Of a DNA stretch of 64,000 nt, positions 63,870 to 64,000 are shown piece after piece. Both the position numbers and the translations under genes were made by a program. Source of the stretch: Branchiostoma floridae (lineage: Eukaryota; Chordata; Leptocardii; Amphioxiformes; Branchiostomatidae); assembly GCF_000003815.2 (NCBI RefSeq), contig NC_049996.1, forward strand, positions 16,321,452-16,385,451, given 5' to 3'. The notes under the pieces are model-generated. The model did no database searches. It was not told where the DNA came from and worked only from the letters and a program-made list of their open reading frames with translations. The stretch's first letter is position 1, and each line of letters opens with the position of its first letter.

Positions 63870-64000
63870 GTATGGGGAATTCAAAATTACTCAGTCCCTA
63901 GTCATCACGTAAGACTCGAAAGCCACCCGAGGTTACATTTTCTACACAGGGCTGTTTGCGGAAACGAAAAAATTAAAGTTTGTGCCAATAGATATGTGCA

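Overview
The window looks like genomic DNA of a cephalochordate (amphioxus, Branchiostoma type). The reasons are: short, well-conserved animal exons in short introns with GT/AG junctions; a bilaterian gene set (a p55 MAGUK of MPP7 type, MCM5 pieces); chordate-style innate-immunity architectures (CARD with a TRADD-N-like domain; sushi/EGF/SRCR/FN3/ZP ectodomain; a VLR-like secreted LRR protein); and a very high density of tRNA-derived SINEs, LINE 3' ends and small inverted-repeat elements. Species is inferred from gene style only. All exon joins below were made by eye from reading-frame phase and splice dinucleotides, without transcript data.

Layout. 1-8.2 kb: non-coding, mosaic of MITE-like elements, LINE/SINE remnants and one assembly gap inside a palindrome. 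8.2-11.6 kb (minus): a 4-exon secreted leucine-rich-repeat protein of 423 aa. 11.6-16.7 kb: non-coding with several inverted-repeat elements. 16.7-27.5 kb (plus): a complete MPP7-type MAGUK (L27-PDZ-SH3-hook-GK, 575 aa) with two frame-neutral candidate alternative exons, one of only 12 nt. 27.5-29 kb: SINE-rich spacer. 29.0-30.4 kb (minus): a broken MCM5 copy. 32.6-39.6 kb (minus): a complete 8-exon gene of 915 aa joining a CARD, a TRADD-N-like domain, a long coiled coil and a GT-B glycosyltransferase. 39.6-43.2 kb: repeats and a gap. 43.2-63.9 kb (plus): a CRE/octamer/TATA promoter candidate followed by a 23-exon receptor-like gene (signal peptide, unrecognised Cys-rich module, seven sushi-type modules, three EGF, one SRCR, one FN3, one ZP domain) that runs off the right edge.

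Two things stand out. First, the CARD/TRADD-N/glycosyltransferase fusion reads as a death-fold signalling protein carrying its own enzymatic effector; the second Glu of the usual EX7E donor motif is replaced by Val. Second, at several exons, in all four intact genes, the exon edge itself (splice site plus the first or last tens of coding bases) has been tandemly copied into the neighbouring intron or 3' flank, giving 2-7 decoy copies each. I recall exon-edge minisatellites called mirages from the amphioxus Adh locus; the density and variety here (about eight independent arrays in 55 kb, some carrying MITE insertions) deserve systematic study.

The genes do not form an operon-like unit; three of them (LRR, CARD/TRADD-N/GT, sushi/SRCR/ZP) have immune-type architectures, which may or may not reflect functional clustering.
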